DNA from: CAZNYN01 sp964577295
GTDB lineage: Bacteria; Synergistota; Synergistia; Synergistales; Synergistaceae
Assembly (NCBI GenBank): GCA_964577295.1
Contig: CAZNYN010000007.1
Coordinates: 1 to 64,000, forward strand
DNA: 64,000 nucleotides
Direction of reading: 5' to 3'
Every line of letters starts with the position of its first letter. Positions within the stretch are counted from its first letter, which is position 1. This document shows positions 32,191 through 41,044 of the stretch, piece after piece. Under the pieces are notes generated by a model, which was not told where the DNA came from, ran no database searches, and saw only the letters and a list, made by a program, of their open reading frames with translations. Position numbers and translations under genes: made by a program.

Positions 32191-33060
32191 TTGAATAATA
32201 AAGACGGCTACTGGTGGTACATAACAATATCGGCGGCGGGCAGTGAGGATATACTATTTTCCTTGGCTGACATATCGGAGAGTATAGGCACGGAACTCCA
32301 GGAATTGCCTGACGGAAGCTCCAGACTGCGCATGTACTACAGAAGCAGCGAAGATCTTTCACATTGGAAGAAAAAGCTCATGGATGCAATGGCAGAATGG
32401 GCGGAAGTGAAGATTGAAGATTTCGGCAAAATCGAAAACCAGCCTTGGAATGTAGCCTCCGAAGAGGCCTTTCCTCCTCTTCCGGTGGGAAAAGGGCTTG
32501 TGGTGTTGGCTCCGTGGCATAAGGGCAGTGAGCCTAAGGACAGAATGGCTCTCTACATTAATCCGGGAAGTGCGTTCGGTACGGGCTATCATGAGAGCAC
32601 CCAGATTGTGCTCGAACTTCTAGAAGAGCATATGAGACACGGCATTACCACCGCCGATATAGGAACGGGGTCGGGCATACTCACCATCTGCGCTCTGAAA
32701 ATGGGAGCAGCTAAGGCTTATGCAAGAGACATCGATCCGACTGTGATAGAAGAAGTGCGCAAAAACTTTGAACTCAACTCTCTGGATCTTAACAAAATAG
32801 ATCTCCGCACGGGAGATTTGCTGAAGGACTTCGGACATAGGGCCGATATTTTAACAGCCAACATACTGCTTGACCCTCTCACGACAATGGTGGCTGATGT
32901 TCCTGCCGTAATAGGCAGAGATGGTCTTGCCATATTCTCCGGAATGCTTGAAAAGGAGCGTCCTGTTTTTATCGAAGCTCTTAAAGACGCGGATATGACG
33001 CCCGTCAAAGAGCTTGTGAAGGGAGAATGGTGGGGTGTCGCTGCCAAGGTTAAGGCTTGA
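32191..33060 (+). CDS. prmA: Ribosomal protein L11 methyltransferase
   Basis: 289-residue SAM-dependent enzyme that trimethylates ribosomal protein L11. Signatures: NPGSAFGTGYHEST, then the SAM-binding ADIGTGSGILTICALKMGA and ANILLDPL (NPPY-like catalytic region). TTG 32191 is chosen because AGGAG lies 9 bases upstream; an ATG at 32143 has no ribosome site. Followed by rsmE (26-base overlap) and mtaB, a conserved ribosome/tRNA modification cluster. Confidence 0.9.
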   Translation: MNNKDGYWWYITISAAGSEDILFSLADISESIGTELQELPDGSSRLRMYYRSSEDLSHWKKKLMDAMAEWAEVKIEDFGKIENQPWNVASEEAFPPLPVGKGLVVLAPWHKGSEPKDRMALYINPGSAFGTGYHESTQIVLELLEEHMRHGITTADIGTGSGILTICALKMGAAKAYARDIDPTVIEEVRKNFELNSLDLNKIDLRTGDLLKDFGHRADILTANILLDPLTTMVADVPAVIGRDGLAIFSGMLEKERPVFIEALKDADMTPVKELVKGEWWGVAAKVKA

Positions 33061-33754
33061 GAACTGTGTCTGCGAAGGCGGACGCTGGTTACTGAATGAT
33101 GAGCAGGCGCACCATCTTGTGAGGGTGCGCCGCTGCTATACAGGCTCTTTTGCGGAAGGACTGCTCCGCGGAGAAAAAGTGGAGCTGAAGCTTCAGTGCG
33201 AAGGCGAAAACGTCTATGCGGAGGAAGTCTCCCGCACAGCGGAAGATCCCGCCGCAGTGGAGCTGCACCTTTTGCTGGGCCTTCTCAAAAACGACCAATT
33301 TGACGATGCCCTGCGCTTTTCCGCCGAAACGGGCGTGAATACGATACACCTTCTTGACTGCGAAAGATCTGTCCCGAAATATGAGGGCAAAAAACTGGAA
33401 GAAAAGATGAATAGGTGGAGCAAGATATTGGATGAATCGACAAAACAGGCAGGTTCCGCTCTTCCTCCAAAACTTTCTGTTCCCGTCCCGTTAAAAAAAT
33501 TTGACTTTGATGCCCTGCCGCCCGAAAGATATGCGGCGCTTCTCTCTCCGTCGGCAAAACCACTCGAAGAGATAACAGTAAAAAACAGAGCCGTAATAGC
33601 CATAGGGCCCGAAGGAGACTGGGCTCCCCATGAATCGGAGCTGCTGCTCGAGATGGGATTTTTCGCTGTGAGCTTAGGCAAGCGTATATTGAGGGCCAGC
33701 ACTGCCGTGGCAGTCTCCTGCGGCTGGTTCTCGCTTCGGACTCCTACAGAGTAA
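33035..33754 (+). CDS. rsmE: 16S rRNA (uracil1498-N3)-methyltransferase
   Basis: 239-residue SPOUT-fold methyltransferase. The N-terminal PUA-like part contains DEQAHHLVRVRR; the C-terminal knot has IGPEGDWAPHE and LGKRILRASTAVAVS, which match the RsmE SAM-binding motif. It starts with GTG 33035 inside prmA, with AAGGGAGA upstream, so expression is coupled to prmA. Confidence 0.9.
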   Translation: MSLPRLRLENCVCEGGRWLLNDEQAHHLVRVRRCYTGSFAEGLLRGEKVELKLQCEGENVYAEEVSRTAEDPAAVELHLLLGLLKNDQFDDALRFSAETGVNTIHLLDCERSVPKYEGKKLEEKMNRWSKILDESTKQAGSALPPKLSVPVPLKKFDFDALPPERYAALLSPSAKPLEEITVKNRAVIAIGPEGDWAPHESELLLEMGFFAVSLGKRILRASTAVAVSCGWFSLRTPTE

Positions 33755-33789
33755 ACAGGCAATTTAATTAGTGAAAATAAGGTGATACA

Positions 33790-35124
33790 ATGCTGCCTCT
33801 AAAAAATAAAACATTTTCGATAACGGTTCAGGGCTGCAGAACCAATCAATACGAGGGAGAGGCGATAGCGGCTCTGCTTGAAAAAGCCGGAGCTGTGCAC
33901 GATGAGTCCTCGCCCGACATGGCGGTAATAGTGAGCTGCACGATAACCGCCTCAGCAGACAGAAAGTGCCGAAAAATAATAAGAAAACTGCGCAGAGAAC
34001 ACCCCGGAATTTTAATTGCCGCATGCGGCTGTTATGCCCAGAAGCTTACGGAGAAGGACAGAGATTCCCTCGGAATAGATATCGTAATAGGCAACAGGCT
34101 GAAGTATAAAATTGCTGACTTGGCAGCAAAATGGTTCTCCGACGGGGGACTTCCGAATATCTCCATTATAGAAGAAAAAAACATTCTTAGAGAAAATAAA
34201 TGGGATTCCCTGGAACTTGACAGGCCGCGCCTCCATACAAGGGCGTTTCTGAAGGTTCAGGACGGCTGCAATCACTATTGCAGCTACTGCATTGTCCCCT
34301 ATGTCAGAGGCAACCCCGTATCGAGAAATATGGATGATGCCGTGGCTGAAGCCGAAAAGATAGCGGCATCGGGCTGTCCCGAAATTGTCCTGACAGGCAT
34401 ACACTTGGGGCTATATGATAATCTCCCCCTCCTTGTCAGCCGCATAGGTGCGGTAAGGGGGCTTAAGAGGCTGAGATTCGGCTCTATAGAACCTTTCGCT
34501 GTGGACAACAAACTTCTGGATGTGCTTGCTGATACGGAGATATTCTGCCGGCACCTGCACATGCCGCTCCAGAGCGGAGACGACAAGGTGCTCTCGATAA
34601 TGAAGCGAGGCTATGATTCCGACGGATTCAGGAGAATGGCGGACAATGCGAGAGAACGTCTCGGCGGCGATCTGCACATAAGCACAGATCTCATGGTTGG
34701 ATTCCCCGGCGAGGACGAAGTATCTTTTAAAAACAGCATGAATTTTGTAAAAGAGATAGCTTTCGGCAAGGTTCACGTATTCCCATACTCTCCGAGAGAG
34801 GGCACGGAAGCCGCAAAGATGCAGCTCCCTCCCGCAAAAGAGGTGCAGGAACGCACGGACGAAGCTCTTGCGGCCGCAGCGGAGCTTCATGAAAAATACT
34901 GCTCTCGCTGGATTGGCAGCGAGGCAGAGGTACTTGTCGAAGAGCGCAAAGACGGAATAATAAGAGGGCTGACGAAACATTACGTTAGAGTGACGGCAAA
35001 AGAAGACGGAACGCCCTCCGCGTCAATAACAAGTGTAATCCCAAAAAGTTATGCCCATGAGATGCTTTTCTGCGAAGGAGCGGAAGATGTTCACGGGAGC
35101 GAAGAATTCGGCGAGGTTATCTAA
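33790..35124 (+). CDS. mtaB: tRNA t6A37 methylthiotransferase
   Basis: 444-residue radical SAM methylthiotransferase that converts t6A to ms2t6A at position 37 of tRNAs. The N-terminal UPF0004 domain has three cluster cysteines (QGCRTNQYE, VSCTITASADRK, AACGCYAQ). The radical SAM motif is CNHYCSYC within GCNHYCSYCIVPYVRG, and a TRAM domain ends the protein. CRTNQYE and the neighbourhood (prmA-rsmE-mtaB) point to MtaB rather than MiaB or RimO. Confidence 0.9.
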   Translation: MLPLKNKTFSITVQGCRTNQYEGEAIAALLEKAGAVHDESSPDMAVIVSCTITASADRKCRKIIRKLRREHPGILIAACGCYAQKLTEKDRDSLGIDIVIGNRLKYKIADLAAKWFSDGGLPNISIIEEKNILRENKWDSLELDRPRLHTRAFLKVQDGCNHYCSYCIVPYVRGNPVSRNMDDAVAEAEKIAASGCPEIVLTGIHLGLYDNLPLLVSRIGAVRGLKRLRFGSIEPFAVDNKLLDVLADTEIFCRHLHMPLQSGDDKVLSIMKRGYDSDGFRRMADNARERLGGDLHISTDLMVGFPGEDEVSFKNSMNFVKEIAFGKVHVFPYSPREGTEAAKMQLPPAKEVQERTDEALAAAAELHEKYCSRWIGSEAEVLVEERKDGIIRGLTKHYVRVTAKEDGTPSASITSVIPKSYAHEMLFCEGAEDVHGSEEFGEVI

Positions 35125-35190
35125 ATACGGAGCGGGGTGGCACTTCGCGCGTGCGTTTGCGTAACAAAGTTGATGAAGATACATTTCCGC

Positions 35191-35219
35191 TTGCCACAAA
35201 GTAAACTCTCTGGTATTAT
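35191..35219 (+). promoter_or_regulatory. Promoter of rpsO
   Basis: TTGCCA (35191-35196), 17-base spacer, TATTAT (35214-35219). Transcription would begin near 35226, giving an 85-base leader. Confidence 0.6.
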
Positions 35220-35223
35220 ACCC

Positions 35224-35310
35224 ATGCCCATTACACGGACCCGCGCGTATGCCGCTGCCTGAGTTTTGGGGATAACGGGCGAAATAGGCTCGAGACAGGA
35301 GTGATCATTT
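35224..35310 (+). other. Candidate S15-binding leader of rpsO
   Basis: GCCCATTA (near 35227) can pair with TAACGGGC (near 35273), seven of eight bases matching, enclosing a GC-rich segment. Many bacteria regulate rpsO through an S15-binding leader with differing structures; this pairing and position fit, but no known class is recognised. Confidence 0.35.
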
Positions 35311-35577
35311 ATGATCGTAAAGGAAAAGAAACAGGCTCTTATTGAAGAATTTAAGGTACACGACGCAGACACAGGCTCCACAGAAGTCCAGGTTGCCATT
35401 CTCACAGCACGTATCCGTGAGCTGACAGACCACATGCGTATACACAAGAAGGACTTCCACTCACGCCGCGGACTCCTTATCATGGTCGGAAAACGCCGCA
35501 GACTTCTCTCCTACCTCAAGGACAGAGATTTTGCGAAGTACCAGACACTTATCCAGAAGCTCGGTCTCCGTCACTAA
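35311..35577 (+). CDS. rpsO: 30S ribosomal protein S15
   Basis: 88-residue ribosomal protein, exactly the usual length. Family blocks: HDADTGSTEVQVAILTARI and HKKDFHSRRGLLIMVGKRRR. S15 binds 16S rRNA early in assembly. CAGGAGTGATC precedes the ATG. A terminator separates it from pnp, its usual partner. Confidence 0.97.
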   Translation: MIVKEKKQALIEEFKVHDADTGSTEVQVAILTARIRELTDHMRIHKKDFHSRRGLLIMVGKRRRLLSYLKDRDFAKYQTLIQKLGLRH

Positions 35578-35605
35578 TTTCGAGACTGACATATCAGACT
35601 TTAAA

Positions 35606-35642
35606 AAATTCCGTGCCGTTTCTTACAGGCACGGAATTTTTT
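35606..35642 (+). terminator. Rho-independent terminator after rpsO
   Basis: AAATTCCGTGCC (35606-35617) pairs with GGCACGGAATTT (35628-35639), followed by T residues. Confidence 0.88.
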
Positions 35643-35681
35643 ATGTTCCAAACAAAAATCAGTAAAATTTCAAGGAGTGTT

Positions 35682-35709
35682 ACGGGAAAAAATTCCCATT
35701 TTCTCCCGT
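35682..35709 (+). other. Hairpin in the pnp leader
   Basis: ACGGGA (35682-35687) pairs with TCCCGT (35704-35709), and the A-run and T-run inside can extend it with one bulge. In other bacteria pnp leaders fold into a stem processed by RNase III and degraded by PNPase, so a similar role is possible. Confidence 0.45.
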
Positions 35710-35758
35710 TTTGTGATATCCTTCAAGGGTGTGAAGAAAGATAATAGGAGGAAAAAAA

Positions 35759-38059
35759 ATGAAACAGATATTTGAGCTGGAGCTCTACGGCAAAACGATG
35801 TCATTTGAGACAGGCCGTCTTGCCAAACAGGCAAACGCCGCACTGTTGGCGAAGCACGGAAACACAGCGGTACTTGTAACTGCGGTACTTGCGGAGAAAG
35901 CAAGAGAAGGTCTGGACTTCTTCCCTCTGCTTGTGGATTTTGAAGAACGCTACTACGCCGCCGGAAAAGTACCCGGCGGATTTATAAAGAGAGAAGGACG
36001 CCCCTCCGAATCTGCGATACTGAGCGGAAGAATGGTAGACCGTTCAATCCGTTCACTCTTCCAGGACTGGATGAGAAACGATGTCCATGTGGTCGCTACA
36101 GTAATGTCAGTCGACCAGATTAACCCTGCCAATATACTTGCAATAAACGGAGCTTCGCTTGCTCTTTCTATGTCCGATATTCCTTGGGACGGGCCAATAG
36201 GCGCGGTACGCATCGGTTGCATAGACGGAAACCTTGTCGTGAACCCAGATGAAGCTCAGATGCCCGAAAGTACGCTTGACCTTGTCGTAGCCGGACACAG
36301 AGGCGGAGTTACCATGGTTGAAGCCGGAGCCAAAGAAGTCTCGGAAGACCTGCTTGTCGATGCTATGGAGCTTGCGAACGAAGCTATACACAAGATTGTC
36401 GACTTCATAGACGATGTCTGCGCCAAAGCGGGCAAAGAAAAGGTTGTGCTCCCCGCTCCCGCCGTCATATCCGAGATAGACGAATGGATGGAAAAAGAAG
36501 TTTACGGCGATATCTACGAAGCAGTCCAGATTCACGCAAAACAGCCGCGCGGAGCCGCCATAGCGGCAGCTCAGGCAAAGACGGAAGCCAACTTTGCAGA
36601 GACACATCCCGACTGCGAAAAATATATAGCGACAAAGATGGACGAAATGGTCAAAAAGTGCGTGCGCAAGCTCCTTACGGAAGACAAGCGCCGCTCCGAC
36701 GGACGTGCCATGAACGAGCTTCGCAAAATAACATGCGAAGTGGACATTCTCCCAATGACACACGGTTCGGCCCTCTTCACGCGCGGTGAAACTCAGTCAC
36801 TCGGAGTAACAACACTCGGAATGATGGGCACAGACGACCAGGTGCTTGACGGACTCAAGCTTGATGAGCCTTCAAAACGCTTTATCCTTCACTACAACTT
36901 CCCTCCCTACTCGGTAGGTGAAGTCCGCCCGATGCGCGGCCCCGGACGCCGTGAAATAGGACACGGAGCTTTGGCGGAAAGAGCGCTGCGCGCGGTCTTC
37001 CCGGATGAGGCCAACTTCCCTTATGTTGTGCGCCAGGTCTCCGATATACTTGAATCAAACGGCTCAAGCTCAATGGCCAGCGTCTGCAGCGGAAGCCTTG
37101 CCATGATGGCAGCAGGCGTTCCCGTCAAAAAGGCAGTTGCAGGCATTGCAATGGGGCTCATAGCCGAGAACGGAAAGTTCGGAATCTTAACAGACATACA
37201 GGGACTCGAAGACCACTACGGAGATATGGACTTCAAAGTAGCAGGCACACGTGACGGAGTTACCGCCCTTCAGATGGACAACAAAGCCGGAGGCATAACA
37301 AGAGAGATACTCACACAGGCTCTTACTCAGGCAAAAGAGGGACGTATGCAGATACTCGACATAATGGACGCCGCAATCTCCGCTCCCCGCACAGAGCTTG
37401 CCGAGACAGCTCCCAAAATTGTAACAATGCAGATCGACCCCGAAAAAATTCGCGACATAATAGGCCCCGGCGGCAAGATGATACGCTCCATAGTACAGCG
37501 CACGGGAGCAAAAATTGACGTGGAAGACAGCGGACGTGTATCAATCGCTGCAGTAAACGATGAGTCGTCAAAAGCCGCTGTCAAAATAATCAGTGACCTT
37601 GTACGCGAAGTTCAGGCAGGGGAGACCTTTGTCGGAACAGTGACAAGAATGCTCGCATTCGGAGTATTCATAGAAGTTCTTCCCGGCAAGGAAGGACTTC
37701 TCCACGTGAGCGAGATAAGCACTCACCACATACCGAAACTCGAAGACGCTTTCGGCATAGGCGACAAAGTTCTTGTCACAGTCAAAGAGATTGACGACAT
37801 GCACAGAGTCAACCTGAGCCGCAAACGTATTCTCGACAAACTTGACGAACTCGCGGCGGACGATGACTTTAAAGATCAGGTGCTTGTCGAAAAGGCTCGT
37901 GAGGAAAGATACGCTCTATTCCCGAAGAGCGAAGGCGGCCCAAGGCGCGAAGGCGGCCCGAGACGCGACGACGGCGACAGACCGCGCAGAGACTTCGGCG
38001 GTGACAGAGGCGGAGACCACCGTCCCGCACGTCGTTTCGAAAGAGACCGCAAGAACTAG
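35759..38059 (+). CDS. pnp: Polyribonucleotide nucleotidyltransferase (PNPase)
   Basis: 766-residue phosphorolytic 3'-5' exoribonuclease. Two RNase PH-like cores (FFPLLVDFEERYYAAGKVPGG; RRSDGRAMNELR and SGSLAMMAAGVP), a KH domain (IRDIIGPGGKMIRSI, about 560-620) and an S1 domain (GTVTRMLAFGVFIEVLPGKEG, about 625-695). The last ~45 residues add a glycine/arginine/aspartate-rich tail (GGPRR repeats, DFGGDRGGD) beyond the S1 domain, likely disordered and RNA- or protein-binding. AGGAGG precedes the ATG. Confidence 0.96.
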   Translation: MKQIFELELYGKTMSFETGRLAKQANAALLAKHGNTAVLVTAVLAEKAREGLDFFPLLVDFEERYYAAGKVPGGFIKREGRPSESAILSGRMVDRSIRSLFQDWMRNDVHVVATVMSVDQINPANILAINGASLALSMSDIPWDGPIGAVRIGCIDGNLVVNPDEAQMPESTLDLVVAGHRGGVTMVEAGAKEVSEDLLVDAMELANEAIHKIVDFIDDVCAKAGKEKVVLPAPAVISEIDEWMEKEVYGDIYEAVQIHAKQPRGAAIAAAQAKTEANFAETHPDCEKYIATKMDEMVKKCVRKLLTEDKRRSDGRAMNELRKITCEVDILPMTHGSALFTRGETQSLGVTTLGMMGTDDQVLDGLKLDEPSKRFILHYNFPPYSVGEVRPMRGPGRREIGHGALAERALRAVFPDEANFPYVVRQVSDILESNGSSSMASVCSGSLAMMAAGVPVKKAVAGIAMGLIAENGKFGILTDIQGLEDHYGDMDFKVAGTRDGVTALQMDNKAGGITREILTQALTQAKEGRMQILDIMDAAISAPRTELAETAPKIVTMQIDPEKIRDIIGPGGKMIRSIVQRTGAKIDVEDSGRVSIAAVNDESSKAAVKIISDLVREVQAGETFVGTVTRMLAFGVFIEVLPGKEGLLHVSEISTHHIPKLEDAFGIGDKVLVTVKEIDDMHRVNLSRKRILDKLDELAADDDFKDQVLVEKAREERYALFPKSEGGPRREGGPRRDDGDRPRRDFGGDRGGDHRPARRFERDRKN

Positions 38060-38068
38060 GACTATAAA

Positions 38069-38506
38069 ATGGAAAAACTCACTGTAAAAGTAAAGGCGGC
38101 GGAGGGGATAACCCTCCCCGCTTATGCAACAGAGGGTTCATCGGGCATGGACATAAGGGCTTCCGAAGCCGCAGTCATCAAAGCGGGAGACCGCGGATGT
38201 GTGCCCACGGGCTTGTTTCTTGAAATGCCCGAAGGATGCGAAGCTCAGATTCGCCCCCGCAGCGGACTGGCGTTCAAATATGGGGTAACAGTTCTAAATA
38301 CTCCGGGAACGATAGATTCCGACTATAGGGGAGAGATAAAAGTCATCCTCATAAACCTCGGCAAAGAAGATTTTGCAGTCGAACCCGGAGACAGAATCGC
38401 CCAGATGGTATTCGCGTCCGTGACAAAAGCGGAGCTTGTAAGGGCTGCCGAACTTGACGACACGGAACGGTCAGACGGAGGATTCGGCAGCACGGGCAGA
38501 AGCTAA
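38069..38506 (+). CDS. dut: dUTP diphosphatase
   Basis: 145-residue trimeric dUTPase, hydrolysing dUTP to dUMP. All five motifs are visible: GSSGMDIRA, PRSGLAFKYG, TPGTIDSDYRGEI, DRIAQMVF and RSDGGFGSTGR at the C-terminus. Ten bases after pnp, so probably co-transcribed. Confidence 0.95.
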   Translation: MEKLTVKVKAAEGITLPAYATEGSSGMDIRASEAAVIKAGDRGCVPTGLFLEMPEGCEAQIRPRSGLAFKYGVTVLNTPGTIDSDYRGEIKVILINLGKEDFAVEPGDRIAQMVFASVTKAELVRAAELDDTERSDGGFGSTGRS

Positions 38507-38566
38507 TCGGCGGACAAGACGCTGTAGTTTATTGCAATAATCGGTTTTCCGCTAGTTCGCTTCGCC

Positions 38567-38595
38567 TTGACAAAAATGTCGTACAGTAGTATAAG
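38567..38595 (+). promoter_or_regulatory. Promoter of the T-box/thrS unit
   Basis: Perfect TTGACA (38567-38572), 17-base spacer, TATAAG (38590-38595). Confidence 0.75.
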
Positions 38596-38627
38596 TGTTT
38601 GAAATTAGTTTAATAATTGTAACGCAA

Positions 38628-38864
38628 TGATGGGGAGAGTATCAGGCTTGCTGTCATCACAGAGAGGAAATCCCATTTACGGTGCTGAAAGATTTCCGAT
38701 GATGAACCTGAGAAGACCACCCCGGAGCGGATGCCGAAGCCGTGAGGATAAGGCATAAGGGTGCGCCCTGAACAGCGCGGCGAGGGCTTGTTTTGCAGGC
38801 CGAAGTGGAGTGGAACCGCGGATATTATGCCGCCTCCCGAGTTAATCGGGAGGCGGCTTTTTTA
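38628..38864 (+). promoter_or_regulatory. T-box riboswitch with threonine specifier, upstream of thrS
   Basis: Leader with all main T-box parts. The T-box sequence AAGTGGAGTGGAACCGCG is at 38803-38820. Stem I contains an AGTA motif and the helix TCAGG (38642-38646)/CCTGA (38707-38711), AGAGAGG and GGTGCTGAAAG. On the 3' side of the specifier loop GAAG-ACC-A places the codon ACC (38716-38718), threonine, matching the downstream thrS. The leader ends with a strong terminator: GCCGCCTCCCGA region (38829 on) pairing with TCGGGAGGCGGC, then T-run to 38863. Uncharged tRNA-Thr would favour the antiterminator and thrS expression. Confidence 0.93.
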
Positions 38865-38884
38865 ATTTTAAGGGAGGTATTTCA

Positions 38885-40774
38885 ATGGCACATTTTTCAA
38901 CACCGGAAGGCAAACATTATGAAGCCGAAAGCGCATCGGTACGTCAGCTCATCGACGTATGGCATCTGAAAAAAGTAATAGGCGGCAAAATTGACGGAGT
39001 AATAGCCGACTGCGACAAAGTTTTCACCGAAGACAAGGTAATGGAGCCAGTGACGGCGGAGAGCGAGGAAGGGCTCGACCTTCTGCGCCACTCAACCGCT
39101 CACCTCATGGCACACGCCATTCTCAGACTCTATCCCGAGGCTAAGTTCGGAATAGGCCCCTCCATCAAAGACGGATTCTACTATGACATAAGATTCCCGA
39201 AACCGATATCGGACGAGGATCTGCCCAAAATAGAAGCCGAGATGAGAAAGATAGCTCAGGAAAAGATTCCTCTCGTTCGCGGAGAGCTCTCAATGGACGA
39301 AGCTCTTAAATTCTTTACGGAGCGCGGCGAAGATCTCAAAGTAGACATGATAGGCAGGCTCGAAGGAGCTATCCTTTCAATATATAAAGAGGGCGACTTT
39401 GTAGACTTCTGCCGCGGCCCGCACGTTCCTCACACAGGCTGCTGCAAGTTCTTCAAGCTCCTCTCTCTTGCAGGCGCTTACTGGCACGGAGACGAGAACA
39501 ACGAAATGCTCACCCGTATCTACGGCACCGCTTTCGGCTCTGAGGATGAGCTTAAAGAATATCTGCGCCGCCTCGAAGAAGCAAAGGCGCGCGACCATCG
39601 CAAACTAGGCAAAGAACTCGACCTATTCAGCATACACCAGGAGGGCCCGGGATTCCCGTTCTTCCACCCCAAAGGCATGGTAATAATGAACAAGCTCATA
39701 GAGTTCTGGCGCAAAGAGCACACAAAGCGCGGCTATGTCGAGATAAAGACACCTATGATCCTCGACCGTTCGCTCTGGCTTCAGTCGGGACATTGGGATC
39801 ACTACAAAGAGAACATGTACTTTACCGAGATAGACGAAGCTCCCTTTGCGATAAAGCCGATGAACTGCCCCGGCGGCATATTGGTCTACAAAAATGACAT
39901 CCGCAGCTACAGAGAGCTGCCTCTGCGCATGGCGGAGCTCGGTTTTGTCCACCGCCACGAACGTTCGGGAGCTCTCCACGGCTTGATGCGCGTCCGTGCC
40001 TTTACTCAGGACGATGCCCACATCTACTGCACCCCCGAGCAGATAAAGGACGAAATCAAAGCGATAATGGAGCTTGACCGCTATGTCTATCAGGATGTTT
40101 TCGGCTTCAAGTACCATGTCGAACTTTCAACCCGTCCCGAAGACTCAATGGGAGACCCGGAACTTTGGAGTCTTGCCGAGAAGCAGCTCCAGGAAGCTCT
40201 CGAAGAGACTGGAACGGCATACAAGCTCAACCCGGGAGACGGAGCATTCTACGGGCCTAAGATAGACTTCCACCTCGAAGACTGCATAGGAAGAACATGG
40301 CAGTGCGGAACCATACAGCTTGACTTCCAGATGCCCGAAAAATTCGACATGACCTACATTGGAAGCGACGGAGCGGAGCACAGACCCGTCATGCTTCACA
40401 GAACAGTCCTCGGAAGCCTCGAAAGATTCATGGGTATCCTCATAGAGAACTACGCAGGAGCATTCCCATATTGGCTTGCTCCCGTACAGGTAAAGCTTCT
40501 GCAGGTAAGCTCCGCTTTTGCTGACTACGCCAAAGAAGTCGAGAATAAACTCAAAGAAAATGGAATCAGAGTGGAGACAGATTCAAGAGACGAAAAGCTC
40601 GGAAAGAAAATTCGCGACGCTCAGATGCAGAAAGTTCCCTTCATGCTCGTAATAGGAGCTAAGGAAACAGAAGAAAAGACAGTTGCTGTCCGTGACAGAG
40701 CAAAGGGAGACTTAGGCTCTATGACCTTCGACGGATTCATGGAACACCTTAAGGGAGTATTTAATCCCCTCTAA
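38885..40774 (+). CDS. thrS: Threonyl-tRNA synthetase
   Basis: 629-residue class II synthetase of near-normal length: N-terminal TGS and editing domain with HSTAHLMAHAI (zinc-like HxxxH editing motif) and CRGPHVPHTG, then the catalytic core with MNCPGGILVYK, FVHRHERSGALHGLMRVRAFTQDDAHIYC, and motif 3 HRTVLGSLERFMG, then the anticodon-binding domain. Controlled by the T-box immediately upstream; AAGGGAGG precedes the ATG. Own terminator. Confidence 0.97.
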   Translation: MAHFSTPEGKHYEAESASVRQLIDVWHLKKVIGGKIDGVIADCDKVFTEDKVMEPVTAESEEGLDLLRHSTAHLMAHAILRLYPEAKFGIGPSIKDGFYYDIRFPKPISDEDLPKIEAEMRKIAQEKIPLVRGELSMDEALKFFTERGEDLKVDMIGRLEGAILSIYKEGDFVDFCRGPHVPHTGCCKFFKLLSLAGAYWHGDENNEMLTRIYGTAFGSEDELKEYLRRLEEAKARDHRKLGKELDLFSIHQEGPGFPFFHPKGMVIMNKLIEFWRKEHTKRGYVEIKTPMILDRSLWLQSGHWDHYKENMYFTEIDEAPFAIKPMNCPGGILVYKNDIRSYRELPLRMAELGFVHRHERSGALHGLMRVRAFTQDDAHIYCTPEQIKDEIKAIMELDRYVYQDVFGFKYHVELSTRPEDSMGDPELWSLAEKQLQEALEETGTAYKLNPGDGAFYGPKIDFHLEDCIGRTWQCGTIQLDFQMPEKFDMTYIGSDGAEHRPVMLHRTVLGSLERFMGILIENYAGAFPYWLAPVQVKLLQVSSAFADYAKEVENKLKENGIRVETDSRDEKLGKKIRDAQMQKVPFMLVIGAKETEEKTVAVRDRAKGDLGSMTFDGFMEHLKGVFNPL

Positions 40775-40789
40775 TAGGCATCAGCTAAA

Positions 40790-40827
40790 AGCAGCCTGAG
40801 GCTAACAAAGCTTCAGGCTGCTTTTTT
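40790..40827 (+). terminator. Rho-independent terminator after thrS
   Basis: AGCAGCCTGA (40790-40799) pairs with TCAGGCTGCT (40813-40822), followed by a T-run. The 215 bases from here to the transketolase start hold no convincing gene or known element. Confidence 0.88.
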
Positions 40828-41044
40828 GCGGCATTGTCCGTCATATTTTGAAATAGGCACGCCTTACAGTTTGTTAGGATTTATCGTAGGGGAAAATGTA
40901 TTTTTTTGTCCCTTACCGAAAATATGTAAAATTTATCTGTTTTTTGAAAAACGGGCGCAATTTTTCCATTTTGCGGTTACAATAATGTCGTATGTTTTGA
41001 TGCCGAATTGGCCCTTGTTTAATATAGAGAGGAGTTTTTGTGCA

